45,725 nt of DNA from an uncultured Phycisphaeraceae bacterium (GTDB lineage Bacteria; Planctomycetota; Phycisphaerae; Phycisphaerales; UBA1924): NCBI GenBank assembly GCA_937899905.1, contig CALCCF010000013.1, positions 1 to 45,725 of the forward strand. The letters are read 5' to 3'. A program made the position numbers and the translations under genes. Below, in pieces: positions 14,268 through 23,001 of this stretch. Each line of letters starts with the position of its first letter. Within the stretch, counting starts at the first letter, position 1. The notes beneath the pieces were generated by a model. The model was given only the letters and a program-made list of their open reading frames with translations. It was not told the DNA's origin and ran no database searches.

Positions 14268-15884
14268 ATGAAGGCGAAACCGACGGTCCGACCCACGGTC
14301 GTGCTCGGCATCCTGGGCACCACCCTCGACACCGGGAAGGGCCCCAAGCGGTGGGAGCGTTGGAGGCCGACGGTCTCGCTCTGCCAGCACGAGGACTTCG
14401 TGGTCGATCGCCTGGAGTTGATCCACGCCAAGCGTGCGACCGCGCTGGCTGAGACCATCGTTGAAGACATCGCGGCCGTCTCACCCGAGACCACCGTCCG
14501 CCAGCACGTCGTCGACATGGCCGACCCCTGGGACTTCGAGGAGGTGTACGGCGCCCTGCACGACTTCGCCGCGGGCTACGCGTTCGATACAGAGCGGGAG
14601 GACTACCTCGTCCACATCACCACGGGCACGCATGTCGCACAGATCTGCAACTTCCTCCTGACCGAGGCCCGGTACTTCCCGGCTCGACTGATCCAGACGA
14701 GCCCCCCGCGCGGGAACAAGGGAAAGAGCACCGACAGCCCAGGCCGTTTTAGCATCATCGATCTGGACCTCTCTCGCTACGATCGACTGGCGGCTCGCTT
14801 CGAGCGTGAGCACTCCGACGCGATCGCGTCGCTCAAGGGCGGCATTGAGACGCGGAATTCGGCGTTCAACCAACTCATCGAGCGGATCGAGCACGTCGCC
14901 GCCCGCACGACCGATCCCATCCTGATCATGGGACCAACCGGAGCCGGCAAGTCGCGGCTCGCAGGGCGCATCTTCGAGTTGCGGAAGCATCGCCGACTCA
15001 CGGATGGCGACCTCGTCGAGGTGAACTGCGCGACACTGAGGGGCGATGGAGCGATGTCCGCATTGTTCGGGCACAAGAAGGGCGCGTTCACCGGAGCCGC
15101 TTCGGATCGATCGGGACTGCTGCGCGCCGCCGACGGCGGGATGCTCTTCCTCGATGAGATCGGTGAGCTTGGTCTCGATGAGCAGGCCATGATGCTCCGG
15201 GCGATCGAGGAGAAACGGTTCCTTCCGCTGGGTGCGGACGCCGAGGTGGGGAGCGACTTTCAGCTGATCGCCGGAACCAATCGTGACCTCGCCGAACGCG
15301 TGCAAGGCGGCGAGTTCCGCGAGGACCTGCTCGCCAGGATCAACCTCTGGACGTTCGAGCTCCCGGCACTGCGCGATCGGCCCGAAGATATCGAGCCCAA
15401 CCTCGAGCACGAGCTGGAGCGGTTCGCTCGGGAGCGCGGCCAGCTCATCCGATTCAGCCGCGAGGCGCGCGCGTCGTTCCTGGACTTCGCCACCGGTCCC
15501 GAAGGGCACTGGCCGGGCAATTTTCGCGATCTGGGTGCGGCCCTGACACGCATGGCGACGCTCGCCCCTGGCGGCCGAATCTCACGCGAAGTCGTCCAAG
15601 AGGAAGTCGAGCGGCTGAGGCGATCGTGGCAGGGTGGCGACAACTCCAGAAGTGGAGGGCTCGTCGCCCGCCTGCTCGGCGAGGCACGATCAAGGGAGAT
15701 CGATCTCTTCGATCGCGTGCAGCTGGAGACCGTTCTGGAAGTCTGCCAGCGCTCACGGTCGATGTCCGATGCCGGACGCACGCTGTTCGCTGCATCTCGC
15801 TCTCGGCGTACCTCGGTCAACGACTCCGATCGCGTCCGGAAGTTTCTCGCCAAGTACGGGCTGACATGGGATGAACTCCGTTAG
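14268..15884 (+). CDS. rtcR: RtcR, CARF-domain sigma54-dependent activator
   Basis: Switches on the divergent repair operon. 538 residues. Residues ~1-180 form the CARF sensor (VVLGILGTTLDTGKGPKRWERWRP at the start; HITTGTHVAQICNFLLTEARYFPARL at ~116-141). The AAA+ core has Walker A GPTGAGKS (222-229), the sigma54-contacting GAFTGA loop (272-277) and Walker B LFLDEIGE (293-300), followed by LARINLWTFELPALRDRPEDI. The last ~50 residues resemble a helix-turn-helix. In Salmonella and E. coli RtcR responds to RNA with damaged ends, such as tRNA halves carrying 2',3'-cyclic phosphates. ATG 14268 has GGAG eight bases upstream. It is divergent from rsr, with 201 bp between the starts. Confidence 0.97.
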   Translation: MKAKPTVRPTVVLGILGTTLDTGKGPKRWERWRPTVSLCQHEDFVVDRLELIHAKRATALAETIVEDIAAVSPETTVRQHVVDMADPWDFEEVYGALHDFAAGYAFDTEREDYLVHITTGTHVAQICNFLLTEARYFPARLIQTSPPRGNKGKSTDSPGRFSIIDLDLSRYDRLAARFEREHSDAIASLKGGIETRNSAFNQLIERIEHVAARTTDPILIMGPTGAGKSRLAGRIFELRKHRRLTDGDLVEVNCATLRGDGAMSALFGHKKGAFTGAASDRSGLLRAADGGMLFLDEIGELGLDEQAMMLRAIEEKRFLPLGADAEVGSDFQLIAGTNRDLAERVQGGEFREDLLARINLWTFELPALRDRPEDIEPNLEHELERFARERGQLIRFSREARASFLDFATGPEGHWPGNFRDLGAALTRMATLAPGGRISREVVQEEVERLRRSWQGGDNSRSGGLVARLLGEARSREIDLFDRVQLETVLEVCQRSRSMSDAGRTLFAASRSRRTSVNDSDRVRKFLAKYGLTWDELR

Positions 15885-15984
15885 CACGGCTGCTAGGGAA
15901 CGGGCCTCGAATCGAGGCCTGGGCGAGGCGCCGTTCGAGCAGAAGGGTTGAGAGCTTGCGTCGCCCCAACTCGCACTAGACGAA

Positions 15985-16031
15985 GGACGAGTCCGCGCTC
16001 GCCCGAAGCGAGCACTTCGTTCCGCTCGTCC
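15985..16031. terminator. Stem-loop between convergent genes
   Basis: Outer arms GGACGAG (15985-15991) and CTCGTCC (16025-16031) enclose an inner hairpin GCTCGC/GCGAGC (15997-16002 with 16008-16013). It lies between the rtcR stop and the stop of the convergent porin gene, so it may end transcription both ways, although no T-run is present. A smaller hairpin, GGCCTC/GAGGCC, lies at 15903-15919. Confidence 0.4.
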
Positions 16032-16035
16032 GTGG

Positions 16036-17445
16036 TCAAAACTTGAACTCGTACCAAAGCGCGAGGTAGTCCACATCATCCCCGCCGGTCGAAGTTACCG
16101 CTTCGCCCGCAAGAAAGCGTGTGTACGCGAGCGTCAACGACGAGTGGCGGTCGAACTGGTAGACGCCCTTAGCCGAGAGGCTGTGGCCGACGAAACGGCC
16201 CAGGGAGTCCGCCGGGTCGAACAAGGGCACGCCTGGCGGGCCGTAGGCGGCATCGTCGCCAGAAGTCAGCCAGACGAAGTCCCACATCGCGAGCAGCTCC
16301 AGGCGCTCGGTCGGTCGGAGCGACAGTGATGGATTCACGTCGATCAGGTTCGATGGCGACAAGACCGCGGCCTCGCTGAAGTAGCTGTTGTTGGGGAACA
16401 GCGGATCGAACGTCTCGGTCGTGCCGCCGTTGCCTCGAGCCCCGCTGGAGATGTTCGCGCGGAGGCCGATCCTCGGTTGCCAGGGGTGCTGCTCCCAGGT
16501 GTAGCCGATATCACTCGCGATGGTCCAGGCGCGGATGTCCGATGCCCCAAGCGTGCCGAACTGGCCGACCGACTCCAGGTTGTAGTCAAAGCCGCGCCGC
16601 TCACCGAAGAGCCGCAAGCCGACGGAGTGCCTCGTCTCGTCTCCCTCCGCAACTCCGAATCGGCGGTCGTCTCGGTCGATGCCCAGGTAGTAAACATCCA
16701 TGCCGCCCTGGACATCGATCACGCTGGGAAACGTGGCATAAGCGCCCCAGAATACGGTTTCTTTGTTGAATCGATCGTCAAACACGCCGGGTCGCAGTTC
16801 GACTGGTGCGGCCACAAACGTGTCGACGCTCCATCGGTCTTGTGCCAGCGTAAGTCTTGCGGCGTCGAAGCTGAGCCTTGTATTCGGCCCATCGCGGAGC
16901 GAGACCAAGCGACCCGAGCCGAGTGGAAGCTCCTGCCGACCGAGTCGGAGCCGGAGGCCATCCGTATCGCCGGTCGGCGTGAGGTCGATGAAGCCCTGGG
17001 CGAAGTACAACTCGTTCTCGTCGACCGGGGAAGGCGTAGCGTCGCGATCCACGATGAGCGAGTTGCCAAACTCGATGAACGCACGGGCTTGCGTGCCGAA
17101 GCGCACGTTGGCGTGGAGCAGGAGCCGGTGCAGCAAGTACGCGTCGTCATCGCCCTCGGCGAATCCGAATTCACGGTTCTGGTAGGACTCGAACTGTTCC
17201 CGCAATGAGCCGCCGAAAGAAACGGCGATCCCGTTGTCGCGGGAGATCGGGAGCCACTTGAGTCGATCGAGCCCCGTCAGCTCGTCAGCCGAGTCGGCGA
17301 GTGGTCGGTAGTCCTCGGACCATCTTGTGATCTCGATCGGCGGCAGTGCGTACCCAGTCTGTGACTGCTCTTGAGGAACGGGACTTGCGAACGCCTGCGT
17401 GCTCGCGAGCACAAGGATCCACGCTGCGGCGATGTACTGAGTCAC
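16036..17445 (-). CDS. Alginate-export-type outer-membrane porin
   Basis: 469 residues. The signal peptide AAAWILVLASTQAFASPVPQ is followed by a beta-barrel protein resembling the alginate export (AlgE) domain: DNGIAVSFGGSLREQFESY, LLLHANVRFGTQARAFIEFGNS, FAQGFIDLTP, LRLGRQELPLGSGRLVS and FWGAYATFP. The C terminus LALWYEFKF ends in an aromatic residue, as expected for barrel assembly. Many planctomycete proteins of this family are not tied to alginate, so the substrate is open; a small organic solute of the upstream pathway is plausible. The start overlaps the cupin stop by 4 bp, and it is the last gene of the cluster. Confidence 0.85.
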   Translation of the reverse strand: MTQYIAAAWILVLASTQAFASPVPQEQSQTGYALPPIEITRWSEDYRPLADSADELTGLDRLKWLPISRDNGIAVSFGGSLREQFESYQNREFGFAEGDDDAYLLHRLLLHANVRFGTQARAFIEFGNSLIVDRDATPSPVDENELYFAQGFIDLTPTGDTDGLRLRLGRQELPLGSGRLVSLRDGPNTRLSFDAARLTLAQDRWSVDTFVAAPVELRPGVFDDRFNKETVFWGAYATFPSVIDVQGGMDVYYLGIDRDDRRFGVAEGDETRHSVGLRLFGERRGFDYNLESVGQFGTLGASDIRAWTIASDIGYTWEQHPWQPRIGLRANISSGARGNGGTTETFDPLFPNNSYFSEAAVLSPSNLIDVNPSLSLRPTERLELLAMWDFVWLTSGDDAAYGPPGVPLFDPADSLGRFVGHSLSAKGVYQFDRHSSLTLAYTRFLAGEAVTSTGGDDVDYLALWYEFKF

Positions 17446-17804
17446 GCCGGGGCCTGGGCCAAGGGAATGAACAGCGAGCGTCGGGGGGTGTCGCCGATGG
17501 AGCGCGTGCGATGCCCTCGGCCTTCCGTATCCTCGACGAGCAGCACCTCGCCCCCGCGAAACTGCCGCACCTCGCCGGTGCCCACCTCGATCTCGATCTC
17601 ACCATCGAGAAGCACGATGTACTGCCGCTGCGGTGCGGGGTGCCAGTCATAGTCGTAGTCGGGCGGGGTTTCGCGGAAGATCACACCCTCGGCCGGCAAC
17701 AGCCTCGAGAGCCGCCCGATGGTGCCGTGGTCTTCGAGCGTGACAGAGTCCTCGGCGAACGTGGACACGCCCCGCGCATCCTCGATGATGCGAGTGACCT
17801 TCAC
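17442..17804 (-). CDS. Small cupin-domain protein
   Basis: 120 residues forming a single cupin fold: RETPPDYDYDWHPAPQRQYIVLLDGEIEIEVG carries motif 1 with a histidine and glutamine, and FRGGEVLLVEDTEGRGHRTRS is motif 2 with the distal histidine. It lacks the usual HxH pair, so metal binding may be weak. Small cupins act as isomerases, dioxygenases or sensors; no activity can be assigned. It overlaps both neighbours by 4 bp (ATGA type), so it is tightly co-expressed with the esterase and the porin. Confidence 0.8.
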   Translation of the reverse strand: MKVTRIIEDARGVSTFAEDSVTLEDHGTIGRLSRLLPAEGVIFRETPPDYDYDWHPAPQRQYIVLLDGEIEIEVGTGEVRQFRGGEVLLVEDTEGRGHRTRSIGDTPRRSLFIPLAQAPA

Positions 17805-18493
17805 GCCGAACCTCCAACCGTCGCCGCTCGGGCGAGTTCGCGAACCCGGTCGACCTGATCGGGCAGCACCGCGTGCGGCGCGTTCTCATATCCAACGAGC
17901 TCGACGTTGCCGCCCATCCCCTCGAGCACACGCGCCGACTCTCGCACCCGCGACCACGGCACGTGCGGATCGGGATCGCCCGAACCCAGAAAGACCGGCG
18001 TGCCGTTGAGCGCACCGTCACGATCGAAGTCCGTGCCCGGCGGGCCGATGATCCCGCCGGTCAAGCCCGCGATGAACGCGTATCGGCGGGGAAAGCGATA
18101 CGCATGATCGACAGCCAGGCACGCCCCCTGGGAGAATCCGAGGAGCGCAATCGGCGCGGGCGAAGATCGGCCTACCGCGATCGAGTCGATCAGTGACTCG
18201 ATCACCTTATGGGCCGAGTCGATCCCAGGTTGATTCACCTCGAAGGGGGCAATAAACGACGCGGGGTACCACGAGAATCCGGCGGCCTGCGGTGCGACAA
18301 ACGCCGCGTCCGGACACTCGAAGTGCTCGGCCAGTGCAAGCATCTCGCGGGCGTTGCCCCCGCGGCCATGCAAAAGGATGAACACCAATCCAGCGGTCTC
18401 GATCGGCGACCCGCCCGTGGAGACCGGCATCCCGCCGTGGGGAGGATCGGCGGAGTCGGTCTTGATGATGAACCGCGATTGGTGACCGCTCAC
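17801..18493 (-). CDS. Alpha/beta hydrolase, phospholipase/carboxylesterase type
   Basis: 230 residues of the small carboxylesterase family. FILLHGRGGNAREML gives the oxyanion region, LLGFSQGACLA the nucleophile serine (~residue 117), GSGDPDPHVPWSR the aspartate and NAPHAVLPD the histidine. No signal peptide. In Bacillus, the hydrolase MhqD sits beside the VOC dioxygenase MhqO and protects against quinones; the same pairing here, with 4-bp overlaps on both sides, suggests a similar job, by inference. Confidence 0.9.
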   Translation of the reverse strand: MSGHQSRFIIKTDSADPPHGGMPVSTGGSPIETAGLVFILLHGRGGNAREMLALAEHFECPDAAFVAPQAAGFSWYPASFIAPFEVNQPGIDSAHKVIESLIDSIAVGRSSPAPIALLGFSQGACLAVDHAYRFPRRYAFIAGLTGGIIGPPGTDFDRDGALNGTPVFLGSGDPDPHVPWSRVRESARVLEGMGGNVELVGYENAPHAVLPDQVDRVRELARAATVGGSA

Positions 18494-19404
18494 GCGTGCG
18501 CACCGTCGAGCGGAACCAGGTGCGCCGCGATCTCCGATCGCCTTGCCTCGTACTGTGGCGGTAGCTTCAGTGCCTCGCCAAGTGTTTCCAACGGCTCATC
18601 AACGTCAAAGCCCGGCCCATCGGTTGCGACCTCGAAGATGACACCGCCAGGAATGCGGAAGTAGATCGACCGGAAGTACTGGCGGTCCATCACGGGGGTA
18701 ACCGCGATGCCAGCCTCGGTCAGCGCGGCGGCAACACGAGCCTGCGTCTCGTCATCCGGCACACGCCAGGCGACGTGGTGGACGGTGCCCGCGCCCATCG
18801 ATGTCCGCGGATCGATCGCAACCTGGACGAGCTCAAGGCGACGTCCGGGGGTGCCGTCGCCAAGCGTCAAACGAGCACCCGAATCAGACTGGGCGGCGGT
18901 CGCGAAGCCCAAGACCTCTTGCAGGAACGAACTCGTTGCACCAATATCCGGCACCCGGATCGACACGCTCTCGATCCCCAAGATCGAGCCTTCGTCGGCC
19001 GCTTCGGCTGGCTCCTCGACCAACGCGAACCGCATGTCGTCGTGATCACCAAAGGCAAGACGCCGAACGCCATCGTCCTCGACAATTTCGGTTTGTACTC
19101 CATGGCTGCCGAGCCGCTCGGCCCACGAATCGAGCGTCCCAACCGCGGTACGCAAGCGGGTCTCGAGGATTTCGGGCGAGCCATGAACCCCCGCCCGCGA
19201 GAGCGGATGCGGGAAGTGCGTCAGCAGCGTCCCCGGCGATCCGCGATGGTCGCCGTAGTACAGGTGATAGGTCAGCGGATCATCGAAGTTCACCGTCTTC
19301 TTGACCATGCGAAGGCCAAGCAGCGAGGTGTAGAACTCGAAGTTCTTCAGCGGATCCTTGGCGACCGCGGTGACGTGATGAATGCCGGTAATCAGCGAAT
19401 CCAT
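18490..19404 (-). CDS. VOC-family ring-cleaving dioxygenase
   Basis: 304 residues with two vicinal-oxygen-chelate modules. The N terminus ITGIHHVTAVAKDPLKNFEFYTSLLGLRMVKKTVNFDD, the block YHLYYGDHRGSPGTLLTHFP and the second module, with TVHHVAWRVPDDETQ and RSIYFRIPGGVIFEVATD, match the MhqO-like proteins. Probable metal ligands are His in IHH and VHH and Glu in IFEVA. It may open hydroquinone or catechol rings. It starts 3 bp after the amidohydrolase stop and overlaps the esterase by 4 bp. Confidence 0.92.
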   Translation of the reverse strand: MDSLITGIHHVTAVAKDPLKNFEFYTSLLGLRMVKKTVNFDDPLTYHLYYGDHRGSPGTLLTHFPHPLSRAGVHGSPEILETRLRTAVGTLDSWAERLGSHGVQTEIVEDDGVRRLAFGDHDDMRFALVEEPAEAADEGSILGIESVSIRVPDIGATSSFLQEVLGFATAAQSDSGARLTLGDGTPGRRLELVQVAIDPRTSMGAGTVHHVAWRVPDDETQARVAAALTEAGIAVTPVMDRQYFRSIYFRIPGGVIFEVATDGPGFDVDEPLETLGEALKLPPQYEARRSEIAAHLVPLDGAHA

Positions 19405-19407
19405 GAT

Positions 19408-21243
19408 TTAGCCTCCATACTGATAGCCACCGAACTCGCGAACCGGCGACCACGCGGGCATCACCGGCGGGAGCGGTGGGGTGTCGTGCTGAGAGAGCTG
19501 GCCGTCCGCGTAGACAACCTCTCCGCCCACAGCGGTCAGGCTCGAGCGAAGCATCTGCAACTCACCGTCGGGAACCGTAAAGTAATCCCGATCGAGCACG
19601 ATAAAGTCCGCGAGCTGGCCCGACTCAATCGCACCTTTGACGCCCTCGTGCCCGGTCGACCATGCACTACCCACCGTCCACGCACGAAGCGCCTCTTCGC
19701 GAGTCAGAAGGTTGTCGTCGCCGTACATCTGCATGCCGCCGAGCGACTTGCCGGTACACAGCCACGCCAGGCTGAGCCAGGGATTGTGCGAGGACACGCG
19801 CGTCGCATCGGTGCCGCCAGCAACAGGCAGGCCCATATTCAGCATCTTGCGCACCGGCGGCGCCGTGCTCAGTGCCTTGGGTCCGTACCGCCGGGCGTAG
19901 TCCTCGGCTTGGTAGATGATGCGGTTCTGGATCGCGATGCCGCCGCCGAGCCGCGCGATGCGCTCCATGTTCCGCTCGGAGATCGTCTCGGCGTGGTCAA
20001 CAACCATGCGTGGGCCCTTGCCGATGCCGCCCGCGTGCGTCGCGTGGGCCCGCTCGTACGTGTGCAAGAGGCGCTCGATCGTCTCGTTGTACGTCATGTG
20101 CTGGCGGGTCGGCCAGCCGTTGGCGGCGAGCACGTCGACGATGGGCTGCTGCACTTCCTCGGCATTGCTGTCGATGTCGGGCCGTGCGTCGTTGAAGATC
20201 TCGTAGTCGTATGCCGCCCAGCAGATGTTCTCGCCCGCGCCGGTGAGGTAGAGCATATTGTCGCCGTGCCCGACCTTGTGGTCGCGCACCCATCGCCGGT
20301 AGTCCGACTCTTCCTCGCCCTTGACTTGCGGGAAGGTGTTCAGGCTGGTACGGATCTTGAGCCTGCCCTGATCGTTCAGCTCGTTGATCACGCCGTAGGC
20401 GTCGGGGAACACCATGCCGCCGCCGCCACAGTCCGAGACCGACGTGACGCCGATCGAGTGCATCTCGCGCTGGAAGCTCAGCGACGAGTTGATCTGGTCG
20501 GCCTTGTTCAGCCTTGGGCCATTGGAGATCGACTTGTACAAGATCAGCCCCGAGGGATCGGCGAACACCGCGCCGGTCGGGATGCCGTGGCGGTCGAATG
20601 CCAGGCGTCCACCCGGGTACGTTGGCCGGTCCGGCGAGTCGTAGTTGAGGTACTCGATCGCCTTGCGATTGAGCAGCGCGTAGGCATAGAGATACAAGAC
20701 GAACACCGGATGGTCCGGGGCGACGGCGTTGATCTCCTCAAGCGTCGGCATGCGACGCTCCTTGAACTGGTACATCGAGAACCCGCCGATGACGCGGATC
20801 CACTGGCCCTTCGGTGTGCGCGCGGCCTGCTCTCGCAGCATCTCCAGGGCGCGTTCGAGCGAGTCGACGCCGTCCCAGCGCACTTCCATGTGGTAGTTCA
20901 GGCCCTGGCGCACGAAGTGCATGTGCGAGTCGTTCAGCCCGGGGATTACGCGCTTGCCCTTGGCGTCGATCACACGCGTGCCCGCGCCGATGAGCGGCCT
21001 CACGTCCGCCTCGCCGCCGACCGCGACGAACCTGCCGTCTTTGGCCGCCAAGGCCGTCGCCTCGGGCATGCCCGGGTTCATGGTCGTGACACGACCATTG
21101 AGCAGCACGAGATCTGCCGCGCTCCCCCAGCCGATGCCTCGGCCGCGTGTTGAACCCAACGCCGTCAGCGGGCCGAGGGCTAACAGCCCAGCTCCAGCCG
21201 CCGCCGTTCCTAAGAAAGCCCGCCTTGTGGTATCGTGATGCAT
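19408..21243 (-). CDS. Tat-exported amidohydrolase, YtcJ-like
   Basis: 611 residues. The N terminus has a twin-arginine signal, TTRRAFLGTAAAGAGLLALGP, so the folded enzyme is exported. The mature part is an amidohydrolase_3 protein: DLVLLNGRVTTMNPGMPEA, then VIPGLNDSHMHFVRQG with the metal-binding HxH, and VAGGTDATRVSSHNPWLSL with the catalytic aspartate near the C terminus. Members hydrolyse C-N or related bonds in small organic molecules; the substrate is not predictable. ATG 21243 is chosen for CGAGGAG upstream. It is followed by the VOC dioxygenase after 3 bp. Confidence 0.92.
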   Translation of the reverse strand: MHHDTTRRAFLGTAAAGAGLLALGPLTALGSTRGRGIGWGSAADLVLLNGRVTTMNPGMPEATALAAKDGRFVAVGGEADVRPLIGAGTRVIDAKGKRVIPGLNDSHMHFVRQGLNYHMEVRWDGVDSLERALEMLREQAARTPKGQWIRVIGGFSMYQFKERRMPTLEEINAVAPDHPVFVLYLYAYALLNRKAIEYLNYDSPDRPTYPGGRLAFDRHGIPTGAVFADPSGLILYKSISNGPRLNKADQINSSLSFQREMHSIGVTSVSDCGGGGMVFPDAYGVINELNDQGRLKIRTSLNTFPQVKGEEESDYRRWVRDHKVGHGDNMLYLTGAGENICWAAYDYEIFNDARPDIDSNAEEVQQPIVDVLAANGWPTRQHMTYNETIERLLHTYERAHATHAGGIGKGPRMVVDHAETISERNMERIARLGGGIAIQNRIIYQAEDYARRYGPKALSTAPPVRKMLNMGLPVAGGTDATRVSSHNPWLSLAWLCTGKSLGGMQMYGDDNLLTREEALRAWTVGSAWSTGHEGVKGAIESGQLADFIVLDRDYFTVPDGELQMLRSSLTAVGGEVVYADGQLSQHDTPPLPPVMPAWSPVREFGGYQYGG

Positions 21244-21314
21244 GGGTGCTCCTCGCTTGGACCAAGCGCGCCGCCGGGCTCTCACCCGAGGGCACGCGGA
21301 GTGGGGGTTTGGGA

Positions 21315-22091
21315 CTACTTGCTACCTTCGCTCGTGCCGAACATGCCGTAGGCATAGCTGATGCCCACGCCGTACGCGCCGGAGTGCTCGCGTGCGATGT
21401 CCGTGACGGCTTCGTACGTGCCCTGGTTCGCCCAGTCACGCTGCCACTCGAGCATGACCTGCTGCCAGGTGACCGGGATCGCGCCGGCCTGGACCATCCG
21501 CTGAACCGCCATATCGTGGGCTTCCTTGCTTGTACCGCCGGACGCGTCGGTGACGAGGTACACCTGGTAGCCGTCGGCCAGCGCCTCGAGCGCGGGCATG
21601 GTCAGGCACACCTCGGTCCACAAGGCACCGATGATGAGCTTCGGGCGTCCCGCCCGCTCGATGTCCGAGACCACGCGCGGATCGTCCCACGCGTTCATGC
21701 TCGTCCGGTCGTAGAGCGTGTGGTTCTCCAACACTCGGGTGATCTGGGGGATCTTCGGCCCCGAGAACGTCTCGGCCGAAACCGTGGTCAGCACCGTGGG
21801 CACGTCGAACGCCATCGCGGCCTTCGACAACGCCTCAACGTTGTTGAGGATCGACTGGCGATCGTGCGAGTTCACACCGAAGATCATCTGCGGCTGATAA
21901 TCGATCAGCAGCAGCGTCGAGTTCCTCGGGGTCAGGAGCGACAGCTTCCCGTCTTCCTGCATGGCGTGGTGACCGTCGGTGTGCGCGTGGGCGTGGGCGG
22001 CGGGCTCGCCGTGCATGGCGGCCCCGATCGAGGTCGCCGTGATCGCCGCGGCCATCACCAATATCGCGGATCGGAACGTTCCCTTGTTCAT
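21315..22091 (-). CDS. Exported isochorismatase-family hydrolase, copy 1
   Basis: 258 residues. A signal peptide (SAILVMAAAITATSIGAAM) and a His-rich linker (HAHAHTDGHHAM) precede a cysteine hydrolase domain: Asp in TLLLIDYQPQM, Lys in GRPKLIIGALW and Cys in TEVCLTM form the expected triad. Export is unusual for this mostly cytoplasmic family. Related YcaC-like hydrolases have unknown substrates. It lies 38 bp after a paralogue and 71 bp before the amidohydrolase. Confidence 0.88.
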   Translation of the reverse strand: MNKGTFRSAILVMAAAITATSIGAAMHGEPAAHAHAHTDGHHAMQEDGKLSLLTPRNSTLLLIDYQPQMIFGVNSHDRQSILNNVEALSKAAMAFDVPTVLTTVSAETFSGPKIPQITRVLENHTLYDRTSMNAWDDPRVVSDIERAGRPKLIIGALWTEVCLTMPALEALADGYQVYLVTDASGGTSKEAHDMAVQRMVQAGAIPVTWQQVMLEWQRDWANQGTYEAVTDIAREHSGAYGVGISYAYGMFGTSEGSK

Positions 22092-22129
22092 GATCGTCTC
22101 CTTCGAGTGCGAGTGGGTCGCCCGGTTGC

Positions 22130-22954
22130 TCAGCGATTACCCATCGACCGCGCACGCTGCTGTGCCGCGTGGCTGTGGTAGATTTCGGCGTACGCCGGGA
22201 AGTGCTCGACGAACAACTGGGCCGAGTCCGCGCCCGTGGGGTTGCGCCAATCCCAGAGCATCTCGCACGACAGCGCGAACCACGTGCCGATGACCGCGCC
22301 CGCGTCCTGCATGCGCATGAGCGATGTCAGCTGGGTCTGCTCACTCATGCTGCCGGACGCGTCGCTGACGACGTAGACCTCGTAGCCCGCATCGAGGGCC
22401 GACAACGCTGCGAACGCGACACACACGTCGGTGGTGATGCCCGACATCACGATCTTGGTGCGGCCGGTTGCCTCGATGGCGCGCACGAACTCGTCGTTGC
22501 TCCAGGCGTTGATCTGGCCCGGCCGCGAGATCAGCGGCGCGTCGGGCAACAGCTCGACCACCTCGGGCATCTTGGGACCATTGGGGCCCGTCTCGTCGCT
22601 GGTCGTGATCACCGAAGGCACGTTGTGGATCTTCGCGAGCTTGGCGAGCCCGACCACGTAGTTCTTATACTCGACGGTGGGGGTGTCATCGACCAGGTTC
22701 ATCAGGCCGGTCTGGTGATCGATGAACGCGAACACCGTGTTTTCCGGGGTCCACCGCTCGCGCCTACCGCCGGGGGCCCACGTGGGCGAGCCGACGTCGC
22801 GGCTGCCCGACAGCGTCGCGGACTGGTTATTGGCTTGCGTGCCCGCGTCGCTGCTTGCCGAGGCAGGCTGAACGCTGAGCACGGCCATGCACGCGGCGGC
22901 GCCGAGCGCGGCACCAGTTGCGATCATCGCCGAACGAGAAGTAAAGATGGACAT
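22130..22954 (-). CDS. Exported isochorismatase-family hydrolase, copy 2
   Basis: 274 residues. The N-terminal signal (AMIATGAALGAAACMAVLSVQPASAS) is followed by a ~30-residue Ser/Asn-rich linker. The triad is Asp in FAFIDHQTGLM, Lys in GRTKIVMSGI and Cys in TTDVCVAF. It is clearly paralogous to the next gene (shared LxxDAGYEVYVVSDASG and MQDAGAVIGTW-like blocks). ATG 22954 has CAAGGAG upstream; the long frame extending to 23359 is antisense noise over the flavoprotein gene. Confidence 0.88.
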   Translation of the reverse strand: MSIFTSRSAMIATGAALGAAACMAVLSVQPASASSDAGTQANNQSATLSGSRDVGSPTWAPGGRRERWTPENTVFAFIDHQTGLMNLVDDTPTVEYKNYVVGLAKLAKIHNVPSVITTSDETGPNGPKMPEVVELLPDAPLISRPGQINAWSNDEFVRAIEATGRTKIVMSGITTDVCVAFAALSALDAGYEVYVVSDASGSMSEQTQLTSLMRMQDAGAVIGTWFALSCEMLWDWRNPTGADSAQLFVEHFPAYAEIYHSHAAQQRARSMGNR

Positions 22955-23001
22955 GCGTGGACTCCTTGGGTTGGTCGATCGAGTCAGTTTGGTCGAGTCG
23001 G

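Noticed and set aside
14268-14820. CARF domain as a sign of a type III CRISPR locus
   Set aside because: The CARF domain is in RtcR, fused to a sigma54 activator; no repeats, cas genes or nuclease partner are nearby.
18775-21153. 792-codon plus-strand open frame
   Set aside because: It covers the VOC dioxygenase and amidohydrolase genes in antisense and shows no recognisable domain.
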